Assembly: GCF_013407955.1 (NCBI RefSeq)
Contig: NZ_JACCBU010000001.1
Location: forward strand, 3,596,001 to 3,660,000
DNA: 64,000 bases
Direction of reading: 5' to 3'
From: Microlunatus parietis
GTDB lineage: Bacteria; Actinomycetota; Actinomycetes; Propionibacteriales; Propionibacteriaceae
Positions 50,891 through 59,891 of this stretch are shown one piece after another. Under the pieces are notes generated by a model. It ran no database searches and had not been told where the DNA came from. It saw only the letters and a program-made list of their open reading frames with translations. A program made the translations under genes and the position numbers. The number at the start of each line of letters is the position of its first letter. Positions within the stretch are counted from its first letter, which is position 1.

Positions 50891-52197
50891 GACTTGTGCT
50901 CCTGTAACTCGGTCAGCCGGGCTCCGGTGTCCCGGGCAAGATCATTATCGTCGGCCGCTTCCGGGCCGAGCACACCGAGGGCCAGCCGGACCCGGTCGGC
51001 ATTGTTCGTGGTGGCGGCCAGCCGAGTGATCAACTCGGCGGCGCCGGCGTCCTTGACCTGATCGGTGGCCAGGTGCCGGATCCAGGCGGCCACGGCGAGC
51101 GGCAGCCCGGTTCCATGGTCGAGTCCGGCGGCCCGGCGGCGCCGGTAGACCTCGCCGAACCGGACCGGGAACTTCTGCGAACCGTCGGCGGCGATCTGGG
51201 CCAGCCGGTGCTGGATCCGCGGATTGCCGAACCGCTCACGCAGGGCGTCGGTCGCCTCGGTGATCTCCGCGTCCGGGAACGGCAGCACGGCGGCGGCGTC
51301 GCGCCAGACGTCCTCCATCGCCGCCACGCAAGCCGGGTCGTCCATCGCCTCCGCGATGGTGGCCAGGCCACGGTGCAGCCCGTAGTAGGCGAGCAGCGAG
51401 TGGGCCCCGTTGAGCAGCCACAGCTTCCGCTGTTCGTACGGCTCGACGTCGTCGACCAGCCGTACCCCGGCGGTGTGCCAGGCCGGCCGTCCGGACGGGA
51501 AGGCGTCGGTGATCACCCACTCGCTGAACGGTTCGGTGACCACCGGGGCTTGATCATCCCAGCCGCTCAGCTGCTTGGCGATGACAAGATCATCGGGCGT
51601 GGTGGCCGGCGTGATCCGGTCCACCATGCTGGACGGGAACGTGATCGACCCGTCCACCCAGTCGGTCAGTTCGTCGTCGCCGAGCTCACCGGCCAGGTCC
51701 AGCACCCGGCCGCGGAGCATGGCCCCGTTGTCGGTGAGGTTGTCGCAGCAGAGCACGGCGAGCGGGGCGCCGCCGGCCTGGAACCGGGCCCGCAATCCGT
51801 CGAGGATCCGTGCCGGAGCAGAGATTCCGGGCTCGCCCGCGGCCAGCCGGTCCCGATCCTGATCATGGATCCGGTACGCAGCCTCGGTGACCGTGCTGGT
51901 CAGCACCGCGGTTCCCGGGTCGGCCAGCGCGGTCAGCCAGGCCTCATGATCACCACCCGGTACGGCGGCGCCGAGGCTCTCGATCACGGTGCCGTGATCA
52001 CCGTCGGCGGCCCGTTCGATCAGGGTGTAGCGGCAGCCCTGGGCGGTCAGCGTCTCGGCCAGCTCGACCTGGCGGCCGGTGAAGGCGGTGATCAGCCAGG
52101 GACCGCCCGGCTGATCCTGGTTGGCCCGGTGGGTGTACCAGGCCTGGTGGGCGCGGAAGAACGCGCCCAGTCCGAGATGTACGGCGCGTGCGCTCAT
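50887..52197 (-). CDS. Mannitol dehydrogenase-family polyol/sugar-acid dehydrogenase (UxuB-like)
   Basis: NAD-dependent dehydrogenase of 436 residues. The N-terminal [18 protein letters not shown] is the cofactor-binding start of this family, and the catalytic segment [16 protein letters not shown] (about 258-273) carries the Lys, Asn and His expected for polyol dehydrogenases. Candidates are D-mannonate:fructuronate oxidoreductase and mannitol/arabinitol dehydrogenase. The adjoining, co-translated dehydratase of the mannonate subgroup favours a fructuronate to mannonate step, but a fructose/mannitol reaction would suit the GH32 enzymes of the same cluster. Start 36 bases after the Gfo/Idh/MocA gene, with AAGGGA upstream. 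Confidence 0.85.
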   Translation of the reverse strand: MSARAVHLGLGAFFRAHQAWYTHRANQDQPGGPWLITAFTGRQVELAETLTAQGCRYTLIERAADGDHGTVIESLGAAVPGGDHEAWLTALADPGTAVLTSTVTEAAYRIHDQDRDRLAAGEPGISAPARILDGLRARFQAGGAPLAVLCCDNLTDNGAMLRGRVLDLAGELGDDELTDWVDGSITFPSSMVDRITPATTPDDLVIAKQLSGWDDQAPVVTEPFSEWVITDAFPSGRPAWHTAGVRLVDDVEPYEQRKLWLLNGAHSLLAYYGLHRGLATIAEAMDDPACVAAMEDVWRDAAAVLPFPDAEITEATDALRERFGNPRIQHRLAQIAADGSQKFPVRFGEVYRRRRAAGLDHGTGLPLAVAAWIRHLATDQVKDAGAAELITRLAATTNNADRVRLALGVLGPEAADDNDLARDTGARLTELQEHKS

Positions 52198-52233
52198 CCT
52201 TGAAGTCCCTTGTCTCTCAACGATTCCGGGCGA

Positions 52234-53433
52234 TCAGGCGTCCGCGACGGCGGCCGGTCGGCCCTTGATCACGGGCTCGACGTCGTCGTACTTGCCGTTC
52301 AGGACGTCGTCGAAGGCGACCGGCTGGCCGAGCGTGGCCGAGACGTAGATCGCCCGGACCAGCGCCAGCGACAGCAGCGCCTCGTTGGTGTCGACCAGCG
52401 GCCGGCTGCCGTCCTTGATCGCCGCGGCGATGTCGTCGTACTGGCGCAGATGCCCGGCCAGGAAGGCGTTCGGGTCGTTCCGGCTGCCGGAGAACTCGTC
52501 CCCGGCCTTGGTCGCCTGCTCGGCCTGGTTGGCCCGGTCCTTGGCGCTGCGCAGGTTCGCGTCGACCTCGCCGTCGCCGGCGTGCAGGTACTTCAGTTCG
52601 TCGTTGTCGATGATCGCGGAGCCGAGCGAGCCGTGCACCTGCAGCCGGACGGTCAGGCCCGGGTAGGCGGCAGTGGTCAGGTGCAGCGCGGCCAGCGCGC
52701 CGGACTCGAACCTGATCGTCGCGGTCGCCGTGTCCTCGATCTCGATCCGCTCGTGGGCCAACTGCGCCGTGTGGGCATAGATCTCGGCCGGCCGGCCGAG
52801 GAACCAGCGCAGCAGGTCGACCGTGTGCACGCCCTGATTCATCACGGCGCCGCCGCCGTCCAGCGCCCAGGTGCCGCGCCAGTCGCCGGAGTCGTAGTAC
52901 TGCTGGCTGCGGAACCAGGCCATGCTCGCCATCGCCGACGTGATGGTGCCGAGCTTCTTCTCCTCGATGATCGTGCGGACCACCTGGCTGCCCGGGTCGA
53001 ACCGGTGCTGGCTGATCACGCTGACCACCTGGCCGCGCTGCTCGGCGGTCTCGACCAGCCGGGCGAACTCGACGCCGCGCTGGACGCTGACATCGAGCGG
53101 CTTCTCGATCACCACGTGCACGCCGGCGGCCAGGCACTCCTCGGCCTCGTCGATGTGCAACCCGCTCGGGGTGCAGATCGCGGCCAGGTCCGCGCCGGCG
53201 GCGAGCGCCTCGGCGATGCTGCCGTACGAGCCCGGCCGGTCACCGCCCTGCTCCACCACCACGTCGGCGACCTGCTCCATCGCCGCCGGGTCGGTGTCGA
53301 CCAGACCGGTCACCACGAAGTCGGCGTGCTGGGTCGCGACCAGGGCGTGGTGCTTGCCGATCACGCCGCAGCCGATGATCACGACCCGGGTCGGTCCGGG
53401 TCCTGCGGTCCGCGGCAGTTCTTGGCTCGTCAT
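52234..53433 (-). CDS. Gfo/Idh/MocA-family oxidoreductase
   Basis: NAD(P)-dependent dehydrogenase of 399 residues with the Rossmann motif VVIIGCGVIGKHHA (about 17-30), the strand ICTPSGLH and the family motif EKPLDV (about 110-115) whose lysine is catalytic. The C-terminal domain has GGGAVMNQGVHTVDLLRWFLG with the usual His. It oxidises or isomerises a sugar or inositol derivative; substrate unknown. Start overlaps the upstream TIM-barrel gene (ATGA). A mid-C-terminal insertion rich in charged residues (SAKDRANQAEQATKAGDEF, about 305-323) is not common to all members. Confidence 0.9.
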   Translation of the reverse strand: MTSQELPRTAGPGPTRVVIIGCGVIGKHHALVATQHADFVVTGLVDTDPAAMEQVADVVVEQGGDRPGSYGSIAEALAAGADLAAICTPSGLHIDEAEECLAAGVHVVIEKPLDVSVQRGVEFARLVETAEQRGQVVSVISQHRFDPGSQVVRTIIEEKKLGTITSAMASMAWFRSQQYYDSGDWRGTWALDGGGAVMNQGVHTVDLLRWFLGRPAEIYAHTAQLAHERIEIEDTATATIRFESGALAALHLTTAAYPGLTVRLQVHGSLGSAIIDNDELKYLHAGDGEVDANLRSAKDRANQAEQATKAGDEFSGSRNDPNAFLAGHLRQYDDIAAAIKDGSRPLVDTNEALLSLALVRAIYVSATLGQPVAFDDVLNGKYDDVEPVIKGRPAAVADA

Positions 53434-54266
53434 CGAAGGTTCACTCCCTGGGTTTCGGCGAGATGGGCGAAGGCACGGGCCGCGGTGCCGAACGCGGCCG
53501 GACCGGAGAAGCCGCCGAGCTGGCCGGCGTGGGTGAGGTGCGGCTCCAGCGAAGCGAAGCCGGCGAAACCATGATCACGAAGCCCGGCGACGGTCTCGGC
53601 CAGTTCGCCGTCGCCCTGGCCGGCCGGGACCACCTGGCCGTCGGCGGCGCGGGCGTCCTTGACCTGCAGGTACGCCACGTACGGGTGCAGCAGCTCGAAG
53701 CCGTCGGTGTAGGGCCGCACCCCGCACTGGACGAAGTTCGCGTTGTCCCAGGCGACCCTGAGGGCCGGCGAGTCGACCGCGGTGATCACGTCGTGCACCC
53801 GGGCCGGTATGTCGCCGTAGATGTGCTTCTCGTTCTCGTGCACCAGCACCAGGCCGGCCCGGTCGGCTCGGTCGGCGAGCGCGCCGAGATGGTCGATCAC
53901 CTGGTCCCGGATCGCCTCCACGGCGACGCCCTCGGCCCGGTAGAAGGAGAAGATCCGAATGAACCCGGCGTCCAGCGTCTGGGCGGCCTTGATCGCCGCG
54001 TCCAGCCGGGCGAGCTCGTTCTCGATCGGCGCGGCGACCTCGACCTTGCCGATCGGCGAGGCGATCGCGGAGACCCCCATCTCGCGTTCGATGAGGACGG
54101 TCTTGAGCCGGGAAAGTTGATCATCGTCGAACTCGACGACGTTGGTCCCCCAGGCACTGCGGACCTCGAGGTGCCGGGCGCCAAGCGCCTGCAGCACCGC
54201 GACCTGAACGACCGGATCCGGGTCGATCTCGTCCCCGAAACCGGACAAGGTCCACGTCGTGGTCAC
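53430..54266 (-). CDS. Sugar phosphate isomerase/epimerase-like TIM-barrel protein (AP_endonuc_2 family)
   Basis: About 278 residues of the xylose-isomerase-like barrel. Landmarks: SGFGDEIDPD (about 8-17), HLEVRSAWGTN, IRIFSFYRAEG, VLVHENEKHIYGD (about 140-152; metal-binding Glu), RVAWDNANFVQCG (Asp) and YLQVKDARAADG (about 196-207; His replaced by Lys-Asp context typical of these isomerases), then FASLEPHL. It would interconvert a ketose/aldose or keto-sugar intermediate with the dehydrogenase encoded next. GTG start; the 99-base gap to the LacI gene upstream contains two CG-centred operators, so this gene begins a sub-operon. Confidence 0.85.
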   Translation of the reverse strand: MTTTWTLSGFGDEIDPDPVVQVAVLQALGARHLEVRSAWGTNVVEFDDDQLSRLKTVLIEREMGVSAIASPIGKVEVAAPIENELARLDAAIKAAQTLDAGFIRIFSFYRAEGVAVEAIRDQVIDHLGALADRADRAGLVLVHENEKHIYGDIPARVHDVITAVDSPALRVAWDNANFVQCGVRPYTDGFELLHPYVAYLQVKDARAADGQVVPAGQGDGELAETVAGLRDHGFAGFASLEPHLTHAGQLGGFSGPAAFGTAARAFAHLAETQGVNLR

Positions 54267-54299
54267 GCCTACCGACCCTAAGCTGGGCCGAACCGCGGG

Positions 54300-54333
54300 G
54301 GCAAACGCTTGCCATCAGTTGCCATCGGTTGCA
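54300..54333. promoter_or_regulatory. Two LacI-type operators before the isomerase gene
   Basis: GGCAAACGCTTGCC (54300-54313) and TGCCATCGGTTGCA (54320-54333) are both near-palindromes with a central CG, the pattern of LacI-family sites, 20 bases apart centre to centre. They lie between the LacI gene and the four catabolic genes that follow it. Confidence 0.65.
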
Positions 54334-54365
54334 GCCGATGTGTCCCACGGACCGGAACGGCACGC

Positions 54366-55379
54366 TCAACGCGGCGGGGCGACCGAGTCGCGTCGGATCA
54401 GCGGGCCGGGCAGCAGGGTCAGGCCCGGTTCGTCGGGGCCGCCGTCGAGGACGTCGAGCAGCCGGGTCATCGCCTGCCAGCCCATGGCGTGGTGCGGCAG
54501 CGCGACCGTGGTCAGGGCGGGCGCCATCTCGGGCGCCACGTTCTCGTCGTCGTCGTACCCCAGCACGGAGAGGTCGCCGGGCACCGAGAGCCCGAGGCCG
54601 AGGGCGGCCAGCACGACGCCGACGGCGACCCGGTCGTTGGCGCAGGCGATCGCGGTCGGCCGGTCGGGCCGGTCCAGCACCCGTTGCGCCGCTTCGTAAC
54701 CCTCCCGGATGGTCCAGCCGGTCCGGACCGGCCGGCCGGGTTTCAGCCCGGCCTCCCGCATCGCGTCCCGATGGCCCTGCCAGCGGCGCTCGGCCGCCAG
54801 CGAACCCGCGGCGCCGACCAGCGCGGTGATCTTGGTGTGGCCGTGGTCGATCAACTCCCGGCAGGCCGTCCGGCCGCCGGCCACCTCGTCCGGCGCGAAC
54901 GCGGCGACCCGGTCCGTGGGGTCGATCGCGTCGGCGAGGACGGCGGTGCCAGCCTCGGTCAGATCGCCGAGATCCCAATGTCGCAAGGACAACGCGGCGA
55001 ACAGGAAGCCGTCGACCTGGCGCTCGTTCAGGGTCGCCACCGCCTGCCGCTCCCGGTCCGCGTCGTCGCCGGTGTCGATCACCAGCGGCACGTAGCCGCG
55101 GGCCAGCGCCGCCTCGGCCGCCCCGGTCAGCAGGGCGCCGGCGAACGCGTGGCTGGCGATCGCGTCGGTGACCACGCCGATCGTGTGGGTCCGTTGCCGG
55201 CGCAGGTTCACCGCCGCCCGGTTCGGCTGGTACGCCAGCTCGGCGGCGGCCCGCCGGATCGCCTCCTGTTTGTCGGCGGCGATGTTGCCGGCACCGTGGC
55301 CGTTGAGCACCATCGAGACGGCCGACCGGGAGACGCCGGCCCGGCGGGCGACGTCCTTCGCGGTCGCTTTGCTCGGCAT
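54366..55379 (-). CDS. LacI-family transcriptional regulator of the second sugar regulon
   Basis: Regulator of 337 residues. Helix-turn-helix: ATAKDVARRAGVSRSAVSMV (about 5-24), hinge NRAAVNLRRQRT, then the effector-binding domain with TIGVVTDAIASH and the C-terminal half ACANDRVAVGVVLAALGLGL and SVLGYDDDENVAPE. It is nine bases after the GH32 gene in the transporter operon and upstream of the dehydrogenase genes, so it likely controls both parts through the operators at 54300-54333 and 59813-59870. Effector unknown, presumably a fructose- or uronate-derived sugar. Confidence 0.93.
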   Translation of the reverse strand: MPSKATAKDVARRAGVSRSAVSMVLNGHGAGNIAADKQEAIRRAAAELAYQPNRAAVNLRRQRTHTIGVVTDAIASHAFAGALLTGAAEAALARGYVPLVIDTGDDADRERQAVATLNERQVDGFLFAALSLRHWDLGDLTEAGTAVLADAIDPTDRVAAFAPDEVAGGRTACRELIDHGHTKITALVGAAGSLAAERRWQGHRDAMREAGLKPGRPVRTGWTIREGYEAAQRVLDRPDRPTAIACANDRVAVGVVLAALGLGLSVPGDLSVLGYDDDENVAPEMAPALTTVALPHHAMGWQAMTRLLDVLDGGPDEPGLTLLPGPLIRRDSVAPPR

Positions 55380-55388
55380 GCAGTCACC

Positions 55389-56612
55389 CTATTCCGTACG
55401 GTCTCCAGGGAGCCGGAGTTCGTACACCTCGGCCGCCCCGGTGACGCTCCAGCCGTTCCGGGGATAGCCGCGGGTGGTGAACGGGGTGCCGGACTCGGGG
55501 TAGGCCTCCACCACCGAGCCGTCCACCCACACCTCGGCCGGCCCGGCCACGGTGATCACCGCAGCGCCATCCGCGTCCAGCGTCCCGGGACCGGCGAACC
55601 GGACCAGGAAGGCCGGAGTCGTGGGCCCGGTGAGCTCGGCACCGATCAGGGCCTCGAGCTCGCGCGCCGGCCGGCTGACCAGCCGCCCGTCCCGTACCGC
55701 CAACTCGCGCGGGTGGGTGAGGCTGCCCGCCCAACCGGCGGTCACCGACTCGTCGGCATCCCGGAGCTCCCAGGACCAGCCCCAGAGCAGGGCCCGCTCC
55801 TGCGTGGCGAGCACCTGCGGTGCGTAGAACGCCGGGCCGGTGTCCACCGGGCCGCCGGTCCGTGGCCGGAACCGGAGTTGATCACCGTCGCGATCCAGGT
55901 CGCCGAGGAGCGCCCGGACGCCGGCCAGTTCGCGTTGTCCCGGATGGCTGACCGCGCGCCAGAGCGAAATGATCAAGACCCAGTGCCCGTCCACCCGGAT
56001 CAGGTTCGGGCACTCCCAGATGTCGGCCGGGGCGACCTCCGCGGCCACCGGATCGGTGTGATCGAGCAGGGTTCCGGCCGGGATCCAGTCGGTCAGCTTG
56101 TCCACCCGGTACGCCAGCACGGCCGGATCGCCGCCCGGCCGCCCGGCGCCGATGATCGCCCACCGATGATCATCGAACTCGAACAGGAACGGGTCCCGGA
56201 TGTCGGAGAACCGCGGGTCGTCCGGCATCGGCAGCACCGGCAGCTCGTCCTGCCGCCAGTTGCGCGCGGTCGCTTCGGCGCGGGCCAGCAGCACGTCGGA
56301 TCTCCCGGACCGGTCGGTGACCGCCGAGTAGACGGCGGTCGGGGTGCCGTCGTCGTCGACCAGGCAACCCGTGTAGCAGCCGTACGCATCCGGGCGGCCC
56401 GGTCGCGGCCGCAGTGCGGCCGGCTCGACCCGCCAGTGCAGCAGGTCCGCCGACGAGGCGTGCCCCCAGTGGATCCGTTCGTGCCGGGTCGAGTCCGGGT
56501 TCCACTGGAAGAAGACGTGCCAGCGGTCGTCGATCCGGGCCAGCCCGTTCGGGTCGTTGATCCAGCCGCGGTCCGGGCGCGGGTGCAGTCTGGGGAAGAA
56601 CGGATCGGTCAC
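55389..56612 (-). CDS. GH32 beta-fructosidase-type glycoside hydrolase
   Basis: About 407 residues without signal peptide. All three catalytic motifs of GH32 are present: GWINDPNG (about 16-23, nucleophile Asp), SDIRDPFLF (about 138-146, transition-state stabiliser) and WECPNLI (about 199-205, acid/base Glu). The C-terminal beta-sandwich is shorter than usual but has the VWVDGSVVEAYPESG strand typical of the family. It should cleave fructosyl bonds in imported sucrose-like or fructo-oligosaccharides in the cytoplasm. GTG start overlapping the stop of the second permease gene (GTGA), so it is translated with the transporter. Confidence 0.93.
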   Translation of the reverse strand: MTDPFFPRLHPRPDRGWINDPNGLARIDDRWHVFFQWNPDSTRHERIHWGHASSADLLHWRVEPAALRPRPGRPDAYGCYTGCLVDDDGTPTAVYSAVTDRSGRSDVLLARAEATARNWRQDELPVLPMPDDPRFSDIRDPFLFEFDDHRWAIIGAGRPGGDPAVLAYRVDKLTDWIPAGTLLDHTDPVAAEVAPADIWECPNLIRVDGHWVLIISLWRAVSHPGQRELAGVRALLGDLDRDGDQLRFRPRTGGPVDTGPAFYAPQVLATQERALLWGWSWELRDADESVTAGWAGSLTHPRELAVRDGRLVSRPARELEALIGAELTGPTTPAFLVRFAGPGTLDADGAAVITVAGPAEVWVDGSVVEAYPESGTPFTTRGYPRNGWSVTGAAEVYELRLPGDRTE

Positions 56613-57487
56613 TTGCCACTCCCTGCGGTCAGGCCCTCGCGCAGCGGTCGCTGCCCGAAGACGAAAACGATCAAGGCGGGGATCATCGAGATCACCACGC
56701 CGGCCAGGACGGTGGCTACCGACCCGGTGCCGAGGTTGCCCTGCAGCGACACCAGGCCGAGCGGCAGGGTGAAGTTCTCCTCGCTGATGGTCAAGATCAA
56801 CGGGCGGAAGAACTCGTTCCAGTGGTAGTTGAACGCCAGAATGCCGACGATCGCCAGGCCCGGTGCCGCGAGCGGCGCGTAGACCAGGAAGAACGTGCGC
56901 CACGGCCCGGCGCCGTCGATCTCGGCCGCCTCGCCGAGCTCGGTCGGCAGGGTCAGGAAGTACTGCCGCATCAGGAAGGTGCCGAACGCCGTCGGCAGGG
57001 CCGGGATGATCAACGCCAGCAGGGTGTCGGCCAATCCCATTCCGCGGAGCAGCATGAAGACCGGCACGATGGTCACCTGCAGCGGCACCATCATCGTGGC
57101 CAGCACCAGCCCGAACAGCAGCCGGCGGCCGCGGAACTCGATCTTGGCGAAGACGTAGCCGGCCATTGCCGCGGTGATCATCTGGCCGGCCGCGACCAGG
57201 ATCGTGACCAGCGCGGAGTTCCAGATCAGCAGGCCCAGGTTGACCTGGTCCAGCACATCGGCGAACGCGGCCAGTCCGAAGACCCGCTGCCCGGTCTCGG
57301 TGTCCAGCGGGGTGAGCGCGGTCCACAGCGTCCAGAGCACGGGGCCGAGGGTGAGCGCGGTGGCGACGATCAGTCCGACCAGCCGGCCGACGTCGCCAGG
57401 CGTGATCAGGCGTCGGGGCCGGCGGCGGACCGGACCGGAGACCGGTGCCGCGACCCGAGTCTGAGGCGTGGTGGTGAGTGCCGTCAT
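56609..57487 (-). CDS. ABC sugar transporter permease, MalG/CUT1 type
   Basis: About 292 residues, six membrane spans and the EAA coupling motif EAAEIDGAGPWRTFFLVYAP (about 188-207). The N-terminus is a 30-residue cytoplasmic leader rich in Thr and Arg. I use the ATG at 57487, six to seven bases after AGGAG; the TTG two codons upstream is unlikely. With the partner permease and binding protein it forms a CUT1-type importer; the ATPase is not encoded here and is probably a shared MsiK-type protein elsewhere, as is usual in actinobacteria. Confidence 0.92.
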   Translation of the reverse strand: MTALTTTPQTRVAAPVSGPVRRRPRRLITPGDVGRLVGLIVATALTLGPVLWTLWTALTPLDTETGQRVFGLAAFADVLDQVNLGLLIWNSALVTILVAAGQMITAAMAGYVFAKIEFRGRRLLFGLVLATMMVPLQVTIVPVFMLLRGMGLADTLLALIIPALPTAFGTFLMRQYFLTLPTELGEAAEIDGAGPWRTFFLVYAPLAAPGLAIVGILAFNYHWNEFFRPLILTISEENFTLPLGLVSLQGNLGTGSVATVLAGVVISMIPALIVFVFGQRPLREGLTAGSGK

Positions 57488-57497
57488 GATCAACTCC

Positions 57498-58400
57498 TCA
57501 CTGGTAGAAGACCAGCCGGCGGCTGATCACGAACTGGGCCGCCGTGGCGGCGATGATGATCAAGGTCAGCACCAGCCCGATCGCCGACGCCCGGCCGAAC
57601 TCGAGCTGCCGGAACGCGGTTTCGAAGATCACCATGACGGCGGTCCGGGTGGCGTCCTCGGGGCCACCGCGGGTCAGCACGTACGGCTGGTCGAAGATCT
57701 GCAGCGCGCTGATCACCGCCATCACGGAGGCGACCAGCAGGGTCGGCGAGACCAGCGGCAGCGTGACGTGCCGGAACTGGCTCCAGCCGCGGGCGCCGTC
57801 GATCGCCGAGGCTTCGTAGACGTCCCGCGGGATCCCGGCCAGGCCGCCCAGGAAGAGCAGGAACGTGAAGCCGAAGTTCTGCCAGACGTAGACCGCGATC
57901 ACCACGGCGGCCGCGCCGGTCGGCGTGGTCAGCCAGCCGACGGCCGGCAGTCCGACCGCTCGGAGCACCGCGTTGACCAGGCCGAACTCCTGGTTGAACA
58001 GGTACGCCATCACCAGCGACACCGATGCTGCCGACAAGATCAACGGGAAGAACAGCGAGGACCGGAAGAAGGTCCGGAGCCAGCCGGGCAGCCGGCCCTG
58101 GACCAGCATCGCCAGCCCGAGCGACAGGCCGAGCTGCAAGATCACCGCGATGATCACGAAGCCGAACGTGTTGAGGAAGCTGATCCGGACCGTCGGGTCG
58201 TTCCCGATCGCGGCGAAGTTGTCCAGGCCGATGAACTCGGGCGCGCTGATCACGTCCCACCGGAAGAAGGCCAAGATCAGCGAGACGATGATCGGGACCA
58301 GGACGAAGACGCCGATGCCGATCATGGTCGGGGCGAGGAAGACGGCGGCCAGGATGCGGCGCTGGGTGCGCCGGCTGGCCGTGTTCGTGTTCGTGATCAT
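57498..58400 (-). CDS. ABC sugar transporter permease, MalF/CUT1 type
   Basis: About 300 residues with six membrane spans (first span AVFLAPTMIGIGVFVLVPII), the periplasmic segment FFRWDVISAPEFIGLDNF and the EAA motif YEASAIDGARGWSQFRHVTL (about 195-214). Start ATG overlaps the binding-protein stop (ATGA). It pairs with the MalG-type permease 10 bases downstream. Confidence 0.93.
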   Translation of the reverse strand: MITNTNTASRRTQRRILAAVFLAPTMIGIGVFVLVPIIVSLILAFFRWDVISAPEFIGLDNFAAIGNDPTVRISFLNTFGFVIIAVILQLGLSLGLAMLVQGRLPGWLRTFFRSSLFFPLILSAASVSLVMAYLFNQEFGLVNAVLRAVGLPAVGWLTTPTGAAAVVIAVYVWQNFGFTFLLFLGGLAGIPRDVYEASAIDGARGWSQFRHVTLPLVSPTLLVASVMAVISALQIFDQPYVLTRGGPEDATRTAVMVIFETAFRQLEFGRASAIGLVLTLIIIAATAAQFVISRRLVFYQ

Positions 58401-59782
58401 GAGGACCTCCGCAGCGCTCGGGTCAGGTCACGATCCATCGCGCCGAGCACTCCGCGCAGGTTCTGCGGCGGCCCGGTGACGGCCGACTGGACGTGTTTGA
58501 TCATGGCGGTCTCGACCGCGGCCTGGTTCGGCGGCGCCGGGATCGGTGCCGTGTCGCCGAACTTGTCCAGCGTGTCGTAGAAGACCCGCCAGTGCTTCGG
58601 CCCGCGACCCTGCAGCCACTCCTCGGTGATCACCGAGCGGCGGGCCGGAGTCGTGTTCGGGGTCCGAATGGCGAGCCGGACCGCCTCCGGGGTGAGGCAG
58701 AACTTGATCCATTCCCAGGCCGCGTCCTTGCGCGGCGATTCGCGCATGATCGCGTACCCGTCGGCGCCGAACTGGTGCCGCTGGCCGCGCATCCGCGGGA
58801 AGTAGCAGACGTCGTACTGGTCGGACGACATGCCGCCCTCGTAGAGGCCGTCCATCCAGAAGCCGCCGGCCGGCGTCATCCCGATGTGACCGCGGGCGAA
58901 CCGGGACACCAGTTCCGAGCCGCCGCCCTGGGCCGGCGAACTGCCCAGGCCCTCGGCGGTCAGCTCGGCCAGATAGGCGAAGCTCTCCTCCACCCGCGGA
59001 TCGAGCGCGTTCGACGCCTCGTACGCGAAGCCGCCGCCGCGACCGGTCTCCTCGGGATAGAACTCCGACCAGAGCCAGTCGCCGCCCGGCATCGTGCGGG
59101 TGGACAGGATCGAGGTGTCGTTGACGTACAGCCACGGCACGACGCCGCCCCAGAGCCGGTTGGTCCAGAAGAACGCCCGGAAGTCCGGCCCGGCCGCCCG
59201 GGTCAGGGCTCGCGCGGTGTCCCGGAAGTCCTCGGCCGTCCAGTCGTCGGCGGGCCGGTCCAGCCCGGCCGAGCGGAACAGCTCGGCGTTGTAGTAGAGG
59301 TTCGCGGCATTGAAGCCGTTCGGCATCTGGAACAGGCTGCCCTGATACATGAACGACTCGACCAGGGCCGGGTGCACGTCGGCGAAGTAGCCGCGCAGAT
59401 CCTCGGCATCCCTGCGGACATAGGGATCCAGCGGTTCACCGAGTCGTTCGGCGAACAGCTGGGTGCCCTCGGTGGCGACCAGCACCAGGTCCGGCGGCGT
59501 TCCGGCGGCGACCAGGGTGAGGATCTTGGCCAGGAAGTCGCTCCAGTCGACACCCTGGATCCGCCGGATCTGGACCCGGATGTCGGGGTGTTGTTCCCGG
59601 AACGCGGCGACCAGCTGGGTTCGGGCGGCCGCGTCCTGGGCGGTGCCGAACAAGCAGATCGTGAGGACGTCCTCGCCGCGGCCCGGGATGTCCTGGGCGG
59701 TCAGCCGCGGCCAGGACAGTGCGGTGCCGACCGCGGTGGCGCCGAGCGCGCCGATCACGGCCCGGCGGGATAGGTCGACCAT
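58397..59782 (-). CDS. Family 1 extracellular sugar-binding protein, Tat-type signal
   Basis: Substrate receptor of about 461 residues and first gene of the transporter operon. The N-terminus DLSRRAVIGALGATAVGTAL carries a twin-arginine motif (residues 5-6) rather than a typical lipobox, so the protein may be exported folded; membrane attachment is not evident. The body fits SBP_bac_1 (EQHPDIRVQIRRIQG, AAGTPPDLVLV, GHIGMTPAGGFW). GGGAGG lies nine bases upstream of the ATG. It would deliver a fructose-containing oligosaccharide or related glycoside, judging from the GH32 genes on either side. Confidence 0.9.
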   Translation of the reverse strand: MVDLSRRAVIGALGATAVGTALSWPRLTAQDIPGRGEDVLTICLFGTAQDAAARTQLVAAFREQHPDIRVQIRRIQGVDWSDFLAKILTLVAAGTPPDLVLVATEGTQLFAERLGEPLDPYVRRDAEDLRGYFADVHPALVESFMYQGSLFQMPNGFNAANLYYNAELFRSAGLDRPADDWTAEDFRDTARALTRAAGPDFRAFFWTNRLWGGVVPWLYVNDTSILSTRTMPGGDWLWSEFYPEETGRGGGFAYEASNALDPRVEESFAYLAELTAEGLGSSPAQGGGSELVSRFARGHIGMTPAGGFWMDGLYEGGMSSDQYDVCYFPRMRGQRHQFGADGYAIMRESPRKDAAWEWIKFCLTPEAVRLAIRTPNTTPARRSVITEEWLQGRGPKHWRVFYDTLDKFGDTAPIPAPPNQAAVETAMIKHVQSAVTGPPQNLRGVLGAMDRDLTRALRRSS

Positions 59783-59812
59783 ATGGGTTCACCTCCCTGT
59801 GAACTCGTAGAT

Positions 59813-59870
59813 CCTGACACGTGTCAGGTCTTCGGATGCTTTACTGTCTCCCAGGACCTGACACGTGTCA
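59813..59870. promoter_or_regulatory. Paired palindromic operators in the divergent promoter region
   Basis: TGACACGTGTCA occurs at 59815-59826 (inside a perfect 16-bp palindrome CCTGACACGTGTCAGG) and again at 59859-59870 (CCTGACACGTGTCAAG). The CG centre fits a LacI protein; the 44-base spacing is about four helical turns, allowing looping. It lies between the transporter operon and the divergent GH32-like gene, so one regulator would control both. Confidence 0.85.
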
Positions 59871-59891
59871 AGTGCTCGACGAGGAGGAGTT

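Noticed and set aside
54309..56828. 839-codon plus-strand open frame opposite the LacI and GH32 genes
   Set aside because: Antisense shadow: the minus strand carries complete helix-turn-helix and GH32 motifs.
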